A stretch of DNA of 64,000 nt. It comes from Tepidamorphaceae bacterium (GTDB lineage: Bacteria; Pseudomonadota; Alphaproteobacteria; Rhizobiales; JAKSCL01). This document shows positions 16,839 to 27,254 of this stretch, one piece after another. The stretch spans positions 116,458 through 180,457 of the forward strand of contig JANQPO010000016.1 in NCBI GenBank assembly GCA_028289445.1. Direction: 5' to 3'. Position numbers and translations under genes: made by a program. Position 1 is the stretch's first letter. Every line of letters begins with the position of its first letter. The notes beneath the pieces were generated by a model. That model worked only from the letters and a program-made list of their open reading frames with translations. It was not told the origin of the DNA and ran no database searches.

Positions 16839-18092
16839 ATGAAGCGCTTCGCCGATACCCTTTTGGTGTTGATTTCCGCGCCGATCACGCTGCCGCTTGC
16901 GCTCGTCGTGGCGGTCCTGGTCCGGGCGAACCTCGGCAGTCCGATTCTGTTCCAGCAGGTGCGACCCGGCCTCAACGGCGCACCGTTTCGCATTGCCAAG
17001 TTCCGTAGCATGACCGACCGGCGCGACGACGAGGGTCAACTGCTCCCCGATCGTGAGCGCCTAACGGTCTTCGGCCGGTTCCTGAGGGCCACCAGCCTCG
17101 ACGAGTTGCCGCAACTCATCCATGTCCTTAAGGGCGAGATGAGCCTGGTCGGCCCACGACCTCTTCTCATGACCTATCTGGCGCTCTATACACCGCGTCA
17201 GGCGCGGCGGCACGAGGTTCGGCCGGGCATTGTCGGTTGGGCGCAGGTCAATGGCCGCAATGCCTTGTCTTGGCCGGATCGCTTCGAGCTCGATGTCTGG
17301 TATGTCGATCATCAGAGCTTGCGCCTCGACCTGTTGATCATGTGGCGGGGGGTCTGGCGGGTCCTGCGTCGAGAAGGCATATCGCAGCCGGGCGAAGCGA
17401 CGATGGAAGAGTTCAAGGGAAATCCGATCGACCGTTTGACCTTCGGCCCGGGACGCCTCTTAGTGATCGGCGGTGGCGGCCATGGCAAGGTCGTTGCAGA
17501 CGCCGCCCAGGAGGCAGGCCACTGGTCGGCTATCGAGATTTACGATGACCGCTATCCTGAGCTTGCCAACTGTGGCCCTTGGGCTGTCGCTGGCAAAGGC
17601 GAAGGTCTGGAGCGGTCGGTTTCGCCGGAAGATGAAGTGATGGTCGCGATCGGCAATGCGGATAAGCGGCTTGCCTTGCTCGATCGACTGGCCAGGGGCG
17701 GTGTGCGCGTCGCGACGGTCGTTCACCCATCTTCGACCGTCAGCAAGCATGCCACGGTGGCACCGGGAAGTTTCATCGGTGCGGGGAGCGCGGTCGGACC
17801 GGGCACGGCGCTGGGGCGCGGCTGCATCGTCAACACGAATGCCTCAGTCGATCACGACTGCCGATTGCACGACGGCGTTCATATCTGCCCTGGCACGCAT
17901 CTGGCCGGCGACGTCACGGTCGGTCGCACAAGCTGGATCGGCATTGGCAGTGCGGTTCGCGAGGGCCTCACCATCGGAGATGGCGTGACCGTTGGTGCCG
18001 GCGCTGCCGTTGTCGCGGACGTGGCCGATGGCGAAACGGTTGTCGGCGTACCGGCTCGGTCTGCCAAGGCGAACTCCGGAGCCGATGCATGA
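16839..18092 (+). CDS. Bifunctional sugar-phosphate transferase/acetyltransferase (Neisseria PglB-like fusion)
   Basis: Two fused enzymes in 417 residues. Residues 1-190 are a minimal monotopic phosphoglycosyl transferase like PglC: KRFAD plus a proline-broken re-entrant helix (1-29), KFRSMTD (54-60), the catalytic Asp-Glu of SLDELPQ (D88, E89), SLVGPRPLL (102-110) and [13 protein letters not shown]. Residues about 205-417 are a PglD/NeuD-type acetyltransferase: [17 protein letters not shown], then hexapeptide left-handed beta-helix turns with the catalytic-His segment NASVDHDC near residue 337. Such a fusion is known as PglB of Neisseria, which transfers a diacetamido-sugar phosphate to undecaprenyl phosphate. 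The aminotransferase gene overlaps by 4 nt. Confidence 0.88.
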   Translation: MKRFADTLLVLISAPITLPLALVVAVLVRANLGSPILFQQVRPGLNGAPFRIAKFRSMTDRRDDEGQLLPDRERLTVFGRFLRATSLDELPQLIHVLKGEMSLVGPRPLLMTYLALYTPRQARRHEVRPGIVGWAQVNGRNALSWPDRFELDVWYVDHQSLRLDLLIMWRGVWRVLRREGISQPGEATMEEFKGNPIDRLTFGPGRLLVIGGGGHGKVVADAAQEAGHWSAIEIYDDRYPELANCGPWAVAGKGEGLERSVSPEDEVMVAIGNADKRLALLDRLARGGVRVATVVHPSSTVSKHATVAPGSFIGAGSAVGPGTALGRGCIVNTNASVDHDCRLHDGVHICPGTHLAGDVTVGRTSWIGIGSAVREGLTIGDGVTVGAGAAVVADVADGETVVGVPARSAKANSGADA

Positions 18093-19270
18093 CCGATACG
18101 GCAGCGACGTTCGCGCCGTGGCCGAGCTTCTCCAAGGACGAAGCCGACATCGTGTCGCGCGTGCTCCTGTCCAACAAAGTCAACTATTGGACCGGCGACG
18201 AAGGCCGCGCTTTCGAGCGTGAATTCGCCAAACACTTTGACTGCAAGCACGCGATCGCCGTGGCCAACGGAACATTGGCGCTCGACTTGGCGCTTCATGC
18301 TTTCGATGTCGGTCCTGGCGATGAAGTGGTTGTCACACCGCGCAGCTTCATGGCTTCCGCCTCGTGCGTTGTGAATGCCGGTGCGACGCCGGTCTTCGCC
18401 GATGTCGACGTCAGGTCGCAGAATATCACGGCAGAGACGATCGCGCCGGTGCTATCCGACAAAACGCGCGCCATCATATGCGTTCACCACGCCGGTTGGC
18501 CCTGCGACATGGACCCGATCATGGCGCTCGCCGAGGAGCGCGGGATCAAAGTGATCGAAGATTGCGCGCAGGCTCATGGCGCGCGCTATCGCGGCCGTCC
18601 AGTGGGCGGCATCGGTCATATTGGCTGTTTCTCGTTTTGTCAGGACAAGATCATCACCACCGGTGGCGAGGGCGGCATGGTCACGACGAACGACGACGAA
18701 CTGTGGCACCGGATGTGGTCGTTCAAGGATCATGGAAAGAACTGGAACGCGGTCTTCAAACGCGATCACGCGCCCGGTTTTCGCTGGCTCCATGAGAGCT
18801 TTGGCTCGAATTTCCGGCTGACGGAAATGCAGTCGGCCCTGGGCCGTCACCAACTCGGTAAACTGCCTGAATGGCACGAGAAGCGGACACGCAACGCCGA
18901 AGCGCTCACGGCGACCCTGCGAACGTTAGAGGCTCTGGACACGCCCGTTCCCGAACCTGATGTCGAGAACGCCTGGTATCGCCTCTATACCTTCGTTCGT
19001 CCGGAAGCACTCAAGGATAATTGGACCCAACTGCGCATCATGGAAGAGATCAACGCCGGTGGCGTGCCGTGCTTCGTCGGGTCGTGCCCCGAAATCTACC
19101 TGGAAAAGGCATTCGAGAACGCGCGGTCTCGTCCACAAGAACGCTTGCCGGGCGCGCGCCAGCTTGGTGAGACGAGCTTGGCGTTCCTCGTCCATCCGAC
19201 ATTGACGGCCGACAACATCGAAGCCGCCCAGCGGGTCGTTTCCGCCGTCATGGAAAGAGCGACCGCCTAA
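18089..19270 (+). CDS. DegT/DnrJ/EryC1 aminotransferase (PglE / Neisseria PglC-like)
   Basis: PLP sugar aminotransferase, 393 residues, expected to aminate a UDP-4-keto-6-deoxy sugar at C4. Visible motifs: NGTLALDLAL (60-69), VVVTPRSFMASASCVVNAG, the PLP-contact IEDCAQAHGA (156-165) and the Schiff-base lysine in CFSFCQDKIITTGGEGGM (K187). The start overlaps the transferase fusion stop (ATGA), so products are made together: amination, N-acetylation, then transfer to lipid. The UDP-GlcNAc 4,6-dehydratase that should supply the substrate is not in this window. Confidence 0.88.
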   Translation: MTDTAATFAPWPSFSKDEADIVSRVLLSNKVNYWTGDEGRAFEREFAKHFDCKHAIAVANGTLALDLALHAFDVGPGDEVVVTPRSFMASASCVVNAGATPVFADVDVRSQNITAETIAPVLSDKTRAIICVHHAGWPCDMDPIMALAEERGIKVIEDCAQAHGARYRGRPVGGIGHIGCFSFCQDKIITTGGEGGMVTTNDDELWHRMWSFKDHGKNWNAVFKRDHAPGFRWLHESFGSNFRLTEMQSALGRHQLGKLPEWHEKRTRNAEALTATLRTLEALDTPVPEPDVENAWYRLYTFVRPEALKDNWTQLRIMEEINAGGVPCFVGSCPEIYLEKAFENARSRPQERLPGARQLGETSLAFLVHPTLTADNIEAAQRVVSAVMERATA

Positions 19271-19272
19271 CG

Positions 19273-19974
19273 CTAAATCGTCGTCTGCATCCGAAACCCG
19301 GGCGCATAGGCCAGGCGAACCTGCGTGATGGGCGCTGCTCCGTTCCAGGTGGTGCGGTCGACGACGAAAAGCGCGGCACCCTCCTGCGTGGCGAGCAGTT
19401 CGGCCTCGACCGGATCGGCATTGGCTGCTGACAGGGTCAGGTCGCCTTTGGTGAAGCCGACATTTTGGACCAGCCATTCATTGGCGCTGATCGTGTCGAA
19501 ATCGACATCGAGGATCTGGGGGGCCTCCGCGATGTTGATCCAGCGATCTTCGTAGAGGAAGGGCTGGCTGTCCGCGAGATGGAGCGCCCGCTGATGCAGC
19601 ATCTCGGTATCGGGGGCGAGGTTTAACCATCCCGCGACGACGGGCGGCGGCGATGTCCGCTGCTGTTCGATCAGCGCGTGGCGGTAAACGGCGCCGCGCC
19701 TTTCGACCTCGTGGCGGGTGATTGGGATATCCAGGATCGCCTTGCGTACCGGATTGACCGTGACGCGGGTGCCGGCCTTGCGGCGGCGATCCAAGAGGCC
19801 CTTTTCGGCAAGATCGCGCAGCGCCCGGTTGACGGTCGCGCGCGCGCAACCGAATTCGGCGGCAAGTTCGGCCTCGTTCGGAATGATCGCGCCCGGCAAC
19901 CAGACCCGCTCGTTGATCCGGCGCATAACTTCCGCCTGGACGGACTGCCAAGACTGCAGAGCGGGCGCGGTCAC
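19273..19974 (-). CDS. hutC: GntR/HutC-family histidine utilization repressor
   Basis: The 233-residue regulator has an N-terminal winged helix (AIIPNEAELAAEFGCARATVNRALRDLAEKGLLDRRRKAGTRV) and a UTRA effector domain. HutC proteins repress hut genes and release DNA on binding urocanate. GTG 19974 overlaps the hutF stop (GTGA), so it is co-expressed with hutF. A probable binding site lies in the hutF/hutI divergent promoter. Stop is 2 bp from that of the convergent aminotransferase gene. Confidence 0.9.
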   Translation of the reverse strand: MTAPALQSWQSVQAEVMRRINERVWLPGAIIPNEAELAAEFGCARATVNRALRDLAEKGLLDRRRKAGTRVTVNPVRKAILDIPITRHEVERRGAVYRHALIEQQRTSPPPVVAGWLNLAPDTEMLHQRALHLADSQPFLYEDRWINIAEAPQILDVDFDTISANEWLVQNVGFTKGDLTLSAANADPVEAELLATQEGAALFVVDRTTWNGAAPITQVRLAYAPGFRMQTTI

Positions 19975-21335
19975 ATCCGGTCCTTCAGCGACAATACGGT
20001 CCGGCGATAACGCGCCTCGATGTTCTGGCGGGCGACATGCCGGCCTCCGGTCACCATGTGTCGCCCGGCGGACCAGACATCGGTGATCAGGGCGTCGTCG
20101 GCGGCGAAAACGAAGCTGTCGAGGAGGGCGTCTCCGGCCTTGCCGACCAAGGCGGTCGCGTTGCCGTCGAGCGCCAGAAGATCGGCGAGGCGGCCCTCGG
20201 CGATCGCGCCGCTGGCGCGTCCAAGGGCCTGAGCGCCGCCGTTGACGGCGCCTTCAAGAAGCTGCCGTCCGTTCGACACCTCAGGAGCGGCAAGAACGGC
20301 ACGCGCCCGGTCGCGAAGACGTTGCGCGTACTCAAGCGTTCGCAGCTCCTCGGACAATGAGATACGGATATTGGAATCCGAACCGACCCCAAACTGACCG
20401 CCAGCGGCCAAATAACGGGCACCGTCGAAGATACCGTCGCCGAGATTGGATTCTGTGATCGGGCATAGACCGGCGACTGCGCCGGAGCGCGCCAGCGCTT
20501 CGGTCTCATGCGGCTCCATCTGCGTCGCGTGGATGAGGCACCAGTTCGAGCCGGCGGCGTGGTTGTCGAACAGCCATTCGACGGGCCGGTGGCCATAGGC
20601 CTCGACGACTTCTTCAACCTCAGCGGTTTGTTCTGCAATATGCATATGCATAGGCCGATCTCTTGCATATGCAATTGCCTGGTGCAGTCCATCGAGGCTG
20701 ACCGCGCGAAGCGAATGGGGCGCAACGCCAATCGCAGCATCTTGGGGCAGCGCGGCGAGCGCGTCTTTGGCGCTCTCGACCAGTCTTGTGAACCGGTCTG
20801 GGTCGTTGCCGAAACGCACTTGGCCCGGTCCAAGCGAACGGCCGTCGCATCCGCCCTGCTCATAAAGCACCGGGAGAAGGGTCAGGCCGATACCCGTTTG
20901 ATCGGCGGCCGCGGCGATCCTGGCTGAGAGTTCGGCGAGATTGTCATAGGGCGTCCCGTCGGGCTGGTGGTGGATGTAGTGAAACTCGCCGACAGACGCA
21001 TATCCGGCCTCCAGCATCTCGACGTGCACGAACGCGGCGATCGCCTCGATGTCGTCCGGCGTAAGCTGGTCGAGGAAGCGATACATCAGCGCGCGCCACG
21101 TCCAGAACGTATCGCGCGGGTCGGGTCCGCGCCGCTCGGTCATGCCGGCCATTGCGCGCTGAAAGGCGTGACTGTGAAGATTGGCCGGGGCAGGGAGCAG
21201 CACGCCAACGTGGTCGCCTTGTGGTGCGGCACCCGTTTTGATGTCAGCAATACGCCCGTTATCGGCGATCGAAACCCGGACATTTGATCGCCAGCCTTGT
21301 GCTGTCAGGGCGGTATCCGCAAAGACGGTCTGCAT
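19971..21335 (-). CDS. hutF: Formimidoylglutamate deiminase
   Basis: Amidohydrolase that converts N-formimino-L-glutamate to N-formyl-L-glutamate and ammonia. The 454-residue protein has the metal motif LHSHAFQRAMAG, MEAGYASVGEFHYIHH, the zinc-ligand segment HMHIAEQTAEVEEV, WCLIHATQME and GSDSNIRISLSEELRTLEY. ATG 21335 starts MQTVFADTAL; an upstream in-frame reading to 21437 would cross the divergent promoter and is rejected. With hutG it defines the five-step route giving glutamate and formate instead of formamide. Confidence 0.95.
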   Translation of the reverse strand: MQTVFADTALTAQGWRSNVRVSIADNGRIADIKTGAAPQGDHVGVLLPAPANLHSHAFQRAMAGMTERRGPDPRDTFWTWRALMYRFLDQLTPDDIEAIAAFVHVEMLEAGYASVGEFHYIHHQPDGTPYDNLAELSARIAAAADQTGIGLTLLPVLYEQGGCDGRSLGPGQVRFGNDPDRFTRLVESAKDALAALPQDAAIGVAPHSLRAVSLDGLHQAIAYARDRPMHMHIAEQTAEVEEVVEAYGHRPVEWLFDNHAAGSNWCLIHATQMEPHETEALARSGAVAGLCPITESNLGDGIFDGARYLAAGGQFGVGSDSNIRISLSEELRTLEYAQRLRDRARAVLAAPEVSNGRQLLEGAVNGGAQALGRASGAIAEGRLADLLALDGNATALVGKAGDALLDSFVFAADDALITDVWSAGRHMVTGGRHVARQNIEARYRRTVLSLKDRM

Positions 21336-21350
21336 CGCTGGAGACTCTGC

Positions 21351-21380
21351 TTGACAGGTTAATATGTGCAGACATAATAT
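21351..21380 (+). promoter_or_regulatory. hutI promoter with HutC-type operator
   Basis: TTGACA (21351-21356), 18-nt spacer, TAATAT (21375-21380), 34 bp upstream of the GTG start of hutI. Between and over the hexamers lies TATGT-GCAG-ACATA (21363-21376), an inverted repeat suited to a GntR/HutC dimer and placed where binding would block RNA polymerase. It also sits in the only promoter space available to divergent hutF-hutC. Confidence 0.65.
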
Positions 21381-21413
21381 TAATAAACGCGAATTAATCA
21401 AGAGCCGCCATCC

Positions 21414-22619
21414 GTGCGCCAGCGTCTCCTCACACATGCGACGATTGCCACAATGGCGCCGGGCGATGCGCCCTATGGCCTCGTTGCGGACGGCGCGATT
21501 GCGCTAGAGAATGGCGAAATCGCCTGGTGCGGTCCGACGGGCGAGGCACCTGCAGCCTATCGCGATTGGGAGCATCAGGACCTGGAGGGCCGGCTTGTCA
21601 CGCCGGCGCTGATCGACTGCCACACGCATCTGATCTTTGGCGGCAACCGGGCTCGCGAATTCGAGATGCGGCTTGAAGGCGCCAGCTATGAGGAGATCGC
21701 ACGCGCCGGCGGCGGCATCGTCTCCACGGTTTCGGCAACGCGGGAGACCACCGAATCTGATCTTTTGACCGATGCGCTGACGCGCGCCGATGCCTTGATC
21801 GCCGAGGGCGTTTCCGCGATCGAGATCAAGTCCGGCTACGGCCTCGATATCAACACCGAACTGAAGATGTTGCGCGTTGCCCGCCGGGTCGCAGAAGCGC
21901 GGCCGGTGCGGGTGCGAACGAGCTTTCTGGGCGCCCATGCCATACCGCCGGAATTCAAAGGGCGGGCTGACGCCTATATCGATGACGTCTGCATTCCAGC
22001 ACTTGAGGCGGCGCACGCTGCGGGCCTTGCCGACGCGGTCGATGGCTTTTGCGAGGGGATTGCGTTCACGCCACAGCAGATCGCGCGGGTCTTCGACAAG
22101 GCCCGTGCGCTAGGGCTGCCTGTCAAACTTCACGCCGAGCAACTCTCCAATCTGGGCGGCGCGAAGCTCGCAGCCGGATACGGCGCGCTTTCCGCCGATC
22201 ATCTGGAACATCTCGACGAGGCAGGCATAGTCGCAATGGCCGAGGCGGGCACCGTCGCAGTGCTCCTTCCGGGAGCGTTCTACACCCTGCGTGAGACGAA
22301 AGTTCCGCCCGTTGCGCTCCTTCGCGAACGTGGCATCCCGATAGCTGTCGCCACCGACTGTAATCCGGGATCATCGCCGCTGGCATCGCTCCTGCTTGCA
22401 ATGAACATGTCCGCGACCCTCTTCCGCATGACACCGGAGGAGGCGTTGGCTGGCGCCACGCGAAACGCCGCGAAAGCACTCGGCCTGACGGACACCGGTC
22501 AGGTTGCGGCGGGGCGTCGTGCCGACCTGGCGATCTGGAATGTCGAACATCCCGCCGAGTTGACATACCGCATCGGCTTCAATCCGCTTCATGAGCGCAT
22601 CTTCGGGGGCGATGCATGA
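21414..22619 (+). CDS. hutI: Imidazolonepropionase
   Basis: Hydrolyses 4-imidazolone-5-propanoate to N-formimino-L-glutamate. The 401-residue amidohydrolase shows [27 protein letters not shown] (metal His pair), [29 protein letters not shown], and [11 protein letters not shown] (metal Asp). GTG 21414 gives the usual short N-terminus before the [10 protein letters not shown] strand. Stop overlaps hutH by 4 nt. Confidence 0.96.
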   Translation: MRQRLLTHATIATMAPGDAPYGLVADGAIALENGEIAWCGPTGEAPAAYRDWEHQDLEGRLVTPALIDCHTHLIFGGNRAREFEMRLEGASYEEIARAGGGIVSTVSATRETTESDLLTDALTRADALIAEGVSAIEIKSGYGLDINTELKMLRVARRVAEARPVRVRTSFLGAHAIPPEFKGRADAYIDDVCIPALEAAHAAGLADAVDGFCEGIAFTPQQIARVFDKARALGLPVKLHAEQLSNLGGAKLAAGYGALSADHLEHLDEAGIVAMAEAGTVAVLLPGAFYTLRETKVPPVALLRERGIPIAVATDCNPGSSPLASLLLAMNMSATLFRMTPEEALAGATRNAAKALGLTDTGQVAAGRRADLAIWNVEHPAELTYRIGFNPLHERIFGGDA

Positions 22620-24163
22620 CCCCGGCGACCTTGATCCCCGGTTCCGTGGACCTGGCGCAACTGGAAGCGCTCGTGCAGACCAAGGGTGCCGTCCAGCTTG
22701 ATCGCGTCTGCAAGCCAGCGGTCGAAGCTGCTGCCAGCCGGATCGCCGAAACGGCAGCCGGCGACGAGGCCGTCTACGGCGTGAACACCGGCTTCGGCAA
22801 ACTTGCAAGCGTCAAGATCGCCGCCAAGGACACAACAACGCTCCAGCGCAATCTGGTGCTGTCCCACTGCTGCGGCGTCGGCGAGCGGACCGAACCCGCC
22901 ATTGTCCATCTGATGATGGTCCTGAAACTCCTGTCGCTCGGCCGCGGCGCCTCGGGCGTGCGCTGGGCGGTGATCGAATTGATCGAGGCAATGCTGGAGC
23001 GCAGCGTACTTCCGGTCGTGCCGGCCCAGGGCTCGGTCGGCGCGTCCGGCGACCTGGCGCCCCTCGCGCATATGGCCGCTGTCCTGATCGGCGAGGGGGA
23101 GGCGGAGGTCGATGGGCACATTCGGCCGGGCGGTGACGCCCTCGCAGCAGTAGGCCTCAAGCCCCTCCAATTAGCGGCCAAGGAAGGTCTCGCGCTGATC
23201 AACGGCACGCAGTTTTCCACAGCTTATGCGCTGGCCGCGTTGTTCGATGCCTGGCGAAACGCCAAGGCGGCGATGGTCACCGGTGCCCTTTCGACCGACG
23301 CGATCATGGGGTCTACGGCGCCGCTTCAACCGGAAATCCACGCCCTGCGCGGTCATCGGGGGCAGATCGACGTTGCGGCCACCATGCGCGATCTGATGGC
23401 CGGATCGGAAATTCGCGAAAGCCACCGCGAAGGCGACAGCCGCGTCCAGGACCCTTACTGCATCCGCTGCCAGCCGCAGGTGACCGGCGCCGCGCTCGAC
23501 TTTCTGCGCCAGGCCGGCCGGACGTTGGAGATCGAGGCGAATGCCGTCACCGACAACCCGCTGGTGCTGGCGGGTATCGATCGGGTGGTGTCGGGCGGCA
23601 ACTTCCATGCCGAGCCGGTCGGCTTCGCTGCCGACCAGATGGCGCTTGCGATCGCCGAGATCGGTGCGATCGCGCAGCGCCGGGTGGCGCTGATGGTCGA
23701 TCCGACACTGTCGTTCGATCTGCCGCCGTTTCTGACCCCCGATCCGGGCCTTAACTCCGGCTTCATGATCGCCGAGGTGACCACCGCCGCGCTGATGAGC
23801 GAGAACAAGCATCTCGCCAATCCGTGCTCGACGGACTCGACCCCCACCAGCGCCAATCAGGAAGATCATGTGTCGATGGCCGCGCATGGTGCCCGGCGTC
23901 TGATACGGATGAACGCCAATCTCGGTAGCATCCTGGCAGTCGAGTGGATGTGCGCGGCGCAGGGCATTGCGTATCGCGCGCCCTTGCAAACCAGTGAACC
24001 CCTGAGGCATGCGATCGCGCTCTTGCGGCGGCACGTCGCACCGCTGAACGAAGACCGCGCCCTGGCGGTGGACATTTCTCAGGCAGCCGCGTTGATCGGT
24101 GAGGGTCAACTGGTCGCGGCCACTGGCCACCGCGGCTTTCCTATTTTGGGAGTCGCGCCATGA
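22616..24163 (+). CDS. hutH: Histidine ammonia-lyase
   Basis: Deaminates L-histidine to trans-urocanate, first step of the pathway. The 515-residue protein has [11 protein letters not shown], the autocatalytic MIO triad Ala143-Ser144-Gly145 in [35 protein letters not shown], and [10 protein letters not shown]. Length is typical. ATGA overlaps with hutI upstream and hutG downstream indicate tight translational coupling. Confidence 0.97.
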   Translation: MTPATLIPGSVDLAQLEALVQTKGAVQLDRVCKPAVEAAASRIAETAAGDEAVYGVNTGFGKLASVKIAAKDTTTLQRNLVLSHCCGVGERTEPAIVHLMMVLKLLSLGRGASGVRWAVIELIEAMLERSVLPVVPAQGSVGASGDLAPLAHMAAVLIGEGEAEVDGHIRPGGDALAAVGLKPLQLAAKEGLALINGTQFSTAYALAALFDAWRNAKAAMVTGALSTDAIMGSTAPLQPEIHALRGHRGQIDVAATMRDLMAGSEIRESHREGDSRVQDPYCIRCQPQVTGAALDFLRQAGRTLEIEANAVTDNPLVLAGIDRVVSGGNFHAEPVGFAADQMALAIAEIGAIAQRRVALMVDPTLSFDLPPFLTPDPGLNSGFMIAEVTTAALMSENKHLANPCSTDSTPTSANQEDHVSMAAHGARRLIRMNANLGSILAVEWMCAAQGIAYRAPLQTSEPLRHAIALLRRHVAPLNEDRALAVDISQAAALIGEGQLVAATGHRGFPILGVAP

Positions 24164-24945
24164 GCCCGGTGGAGGTCATGCGCGGCGATAGCCCCATCAT
24201 CCTCGGCGTGCCGCACACAGGCATGGAAGTCCCGGTTGCCATTTTGGAAACTTTCAACGAGGAAGGCAGGGCCTTGGCCGATACGGATTGGCATATCGAC
24301 CGGCTCTATGATGGGCTCGCCCCCAGCGCGACCATGGTGCGCGCGACCTTTCACCGCTACGTCATCGACGCCAATCGCGATCCGTCCGGCGAAAGTCTTT
24401 ATCCCGGTCAGAACACGACGGGACTGTACCCGCTCACGGATTTTGACGGTCAGCCGATCTATCGCGACGGCATGGTCCCCGACGAGGCGGAGGTGGCGCG
24501 GCGGATCGCCGATTATCATACGCCCTACCACGCCGCTCTCGATGCCGAGATCGCCCGTGTCAAAGCGATCCACGGTTACGCCATCCTCTACGACTGCCAC
24601 TCGATCCGCTCGGTCATTCCCTTCCTGTTTGAGGGAACGCTGCCGGACTTCAATATCGGCACGAATGACGGCGCGACCTGTGCGCTCGAGATAGAGCGAT
24701 GCCTGGCCGAAATCTGCGCCGACGCGAGCGGTTTCACCTCCGTCGTCAACGGTCGGTTCAAGGGCGGATGGACGACGCGCAACTATGGCCGTCCCGAGAC
24801 TGGCGTTCATGCGGTCCAGATGGAGTTGGCACAGTCGACCTATCTCGCCGACGAAATGCCGCCCTGGACCTATGACGCTACAAAAGCAGAGCGATTGCGC
24901 GCGGTTTTGCGAGACATTCTGTCGGCATTGGAGACGGCGCTGTGA
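24160..24945 (+). CDS. hutG: N-formylglutamate amidohydrolase
   Basis: Hydrolyses N-formyl-L-glutamate to glutamate and formate, last step of the HutF branch. The 261-residue protein has [35 protein letters not shown] (metal-site region), LYDCHSIRS and [16 protein letters not shown], all family marks. Not the ureohydrolase-type formiminoglutamase that shares the hutG name in other bacteria. Overlaps hutH and the GNAT gene by 4 nt each. Confidence 0.93.
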   Translation: MSPVEVMRGDSPIILGVPHTGMEVPVAILETFNEEGRALADTDWHIDRLYDGLAPSATMVRATFHRYVIDANRDPSGESLYPGQNTTGLYPLTDFDGQPIYRDGMVPDEAEVARRIADYHTPYHAALDAEIARVKAIHGYAILYDCHSIRSVIPFLFEGTLPDFNIGTNDGATCALEIERCLAEICADASGFTSVVNGRFKGGWTTRNYGRPETGVHAVQMELAQSTYLADEMPPWTYDATKAERLRAVLRDILSALETAL

Positions 24946-25556
24946 CCTCCAACGCGACCATTGCCTTTCCTTTGCCCGAACCGTTTCGCGAAGCGGCAAC
25001 GGACATCTATCTTGAGGCTTTTTGGACAAAGCTACAGGTCATTCTTGGTCGGGACCGCGCGCACGCGGTTCGTTTCTTCGCGCCGACGGCGCGGCTTGAC
25101 CGCGCGATCGCGGCTGTTGCCGATGATCGGCTCGTCGGCCTTGCCGGCTTCAAGGACCACGAGCACGGCTTCCTCGACGCCGATCTGTCCGATCTGCAAC
25201 AGGCCTATGGCTGGATCGGCGGGCTCTGGCGCGGCCTGGTCTTGAGCATTTTGGAAAGACCGCCGCGGCCGGACGAACTCTTGATGGATGGCATCGTCGT
25301 CGCGCCCGAGGCGCGGGGACAGGGGGTCGGCACGCGCCTTCTCGATGCCATTGAGACGCTGGCGCGGGAGCGCGGCGCGTCGACCATTCGCCTCGATGTG
25401 ATCGACACCAATCCGGATGCCCGCCGGCTTTATGAGCGGCGCGGGTTTGAGCCGGTGCGCACGGAGTCGACCGGACCCTTACGCTTTGTCTTTGGCTTTA
25501 AAGCCGCCACGCAGATGCGCAAGACGCTTGCGCCCAACCTGGACGAAATGCCATGA
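24942..25556 (+). CDS. GNAT N-acetyltransferase embedded in the hut operon
   Basis: The 204-residue protein has the acetyl-CoA motif [23 protein letters not shown] and the [13 protein letters not shown] motif of GNAT enzymes, with an N-terminal region I cannot assign. GTG 24942 overlaps the hutG stop, and its own stop overlaps the hutU start (ATGA), so it is translated as part of the hut chain. The acceptor is unknown; histidine, a pathway intermediate or a toxic analogue are possibilities from context only. Confidence 0.82.
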   Translation: MTSNATIAFPLPEPFREAATDIYLEAFWTKLQVILGRDRAHAVRFFAPTARLDRAIAAVADDRLVGLAGFKDHEHGFLDADLSDLQQAYGWIGGLWRGLVLSILERPPRPDELLMDGIVVAPEARGQGVGTRLLDAIETLARERGASTIRLDVIDTNPDARRLYERRGFEPVRTESTGPLRFVFGFKAATQMRKTLAPNLDEMP

Positions 25557-27226
25557 CCGACCCCCGCAAGAACGCTCGTGACATCTACCCGCCCACCGGC
25601 GATCAGATCACCGCCAAGTCATGGCTGACCGAAGCGCCGATGCGGATGCTAATGAACAATCTGCATCCCGATGTCGCGGAGAACCCACACGAGTTGGTCG
25701 TTTATGGCGGGATCGGCCGGGCGGCGCGCACCTGGGCCGATTTCGATCGCCTCGTCGCCAGCTTGAAGGACTTGGAGGACAACGAGACCCTGTTGGTCCA
25801 ATCGGGCAAACCGGTCGGCGTCTTCCGCACGCATAGCGATGCGCCGCGCGTCCTGATCGCCAATTCCAATCTGGTGCCCCATTGGGCAACCTGGGACCAC
25901 TTTAACGCTCTCGATCGACAGGGGCTGATGATGTTCGGCCAGATGACCGCGGGATCGTGGATCTATATCGGCAGCCAGGGGATCGTGCAGGGCACGTACG
26001 AGACCTTTTCCGAGGCCGGCCGCCAGCACTATGGCGGCGATTTGACCGGCCGCTGGATCCTGACCGCCGGGCTGGGCGGCATGGGCGGTGCGCAACCGCT
26101 TGCAGCCGTCTTCGCCGGTGCGTCCTGCCTTGCCGTTGAATGCGACGAGACCCGGATCGATTTCCGCCTGCGCACGAAGTATCTCGACGAAAAGGCCGAA
26201 ACGCTCGACGAGGCGCTCACCATGATCGAGCGCTGGACCAAGGACGGCGAGGCGAAATCGGTCGGACTGCTTGGCAACGCCGCCGATATTTTTCCTGAGC
26301 TTGTCAAGCGCGGCGTCCACCCGGACATCGTCACCGATCAGACGTCGGCCCATGATCCCATCAACGGTTATCTGCCGCAGGGCTGGACGCTCGGCGAATG
26401 GCGGGCGAAGCGCGAAAGCGATCCAAAGGCGGTCGAAACGGCCGCGCGCGCGTCGATGAAAGTCCATGTCGCGGCCATGGTCGATTTCTGGAACGCCAGC
26501 GTGCCGACCCTCGACTACGGCAACAACATCCGCCAGGTGGCGAAGGAAGAGGGATTGGCGGACGCCTTCGCGTTTCCGGGCTTCGTGCCCGCCTATATCC
26601 GTCCGCTGTTTTGCCGGGGCGTCGGACCATTCCGCTGGTGCGCGCTATCGGGCGACCCGGAGGACATCTACAAGACCGACGCCAAGGTGAAAGAGTTGAT
26701 GCCGGCCGATACGCACCTCCACACCTGGCTCGACATGGCGCGCGATCGCATCGCCTTTCAGGGGCTTCCGGCGCGCATTTGCTGGGTCGGTCTCGGCGAC
26801 CGGCATCGGCTCGGTCTGGCGTTCAACGAGATGGTCGCAAAAGGCGAACTGAAAGCGCCGGTGGTCATCGGCCGCGATCACCTGGACTCCGGGTCCGTCG
26901 CCTCGCCGAACCGCGAGACGGAGGCGATGAAGGATGGCTCGGATGCCGTCTCCGACTGGCCTCTGCTGAACGCGCTTCTAAACACCGCCTCGGGTGCGAC
27001 CTGGGTTTCGCTTCACCATGGCGGCGGCGTCGGGATCGGCTTTTCCCAACACGCCGGCATGGTCATCGTCTGCGACGGCACCGAAGACGCGGCGCGTCGT
27101 GTCGAGCGGGTGCTTTGGAACGATCCGGCGACCGGCGTCATGCGCCACGCAGACGCGGGCTACGACATCGCGCTCGATTGCGCCCGCGAACACGACCTTC
27201 GACTTCCCGCCATTCTTGGCAACTGA
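25553..27226 (+). CDS. hutU: Urocanate hydratase
   Basis: NAD+-dependent enzyme converting urocanate to imidazolonepropionate. The 557-residue protein is the expected size, with [16 protein letters not shown], the NAD-binding [27 protein letters not shown], the catalytic-Cys region [13 protein letters not shown], and [19 protein letters not shown]. Last of the hut enzymes; the TRAP binding protein follows 28 bp later. Confidence 0.97.
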   Translation: MTDPRKNARDIYPPTGDQITAKSWLTEAPMRMLMNNLHPDVAENPHELVVYGGIGRAARTWADFDRLVASLKDLEDNETLLVQSGKPVGVFRTHSDAPRVLIANSNLVPHWATWDHFNALDRQGLMMFGQMTAGSWIYIGSQGIVQGTYETFSEAGRQHYGGDLTGRWILTAGLGGMGGAQPLAAVFAGASCLAVECDETRIDFRLRTKYLDEKAETLDEALTMIERWTKDGEAKSVGLLGNAADIFPELVKRGVHPDIVTDQTSAHDPINGYLPQGWTLGEWRAKRESDPKAVETAARASMKVHVAAMVDFWNASVPTLDYGNNIRQVAKEEGLADAFAFPGFVPAYIRPLFCRGVGPFRWCALSGDPEDIYKTDAKVKELMPADTHLHTWLDMARDRIAFQGLPARICWVGLGDRHRLGLAFNEMVAKGELKAPVVIGRDHLDSGSVASPNRETEAMKDGSDAVSDWPLLNALLNTASGATWVSLHHGGGVGIGFSQHAGMVIVCDGTEDAARRVERVLWNDPATGVMRHADAGYDIALDCAREHDLRLPAILGN

Positions 27227-27254
27227 CTGAACCGACAGGAGAGGAGTAAACACG

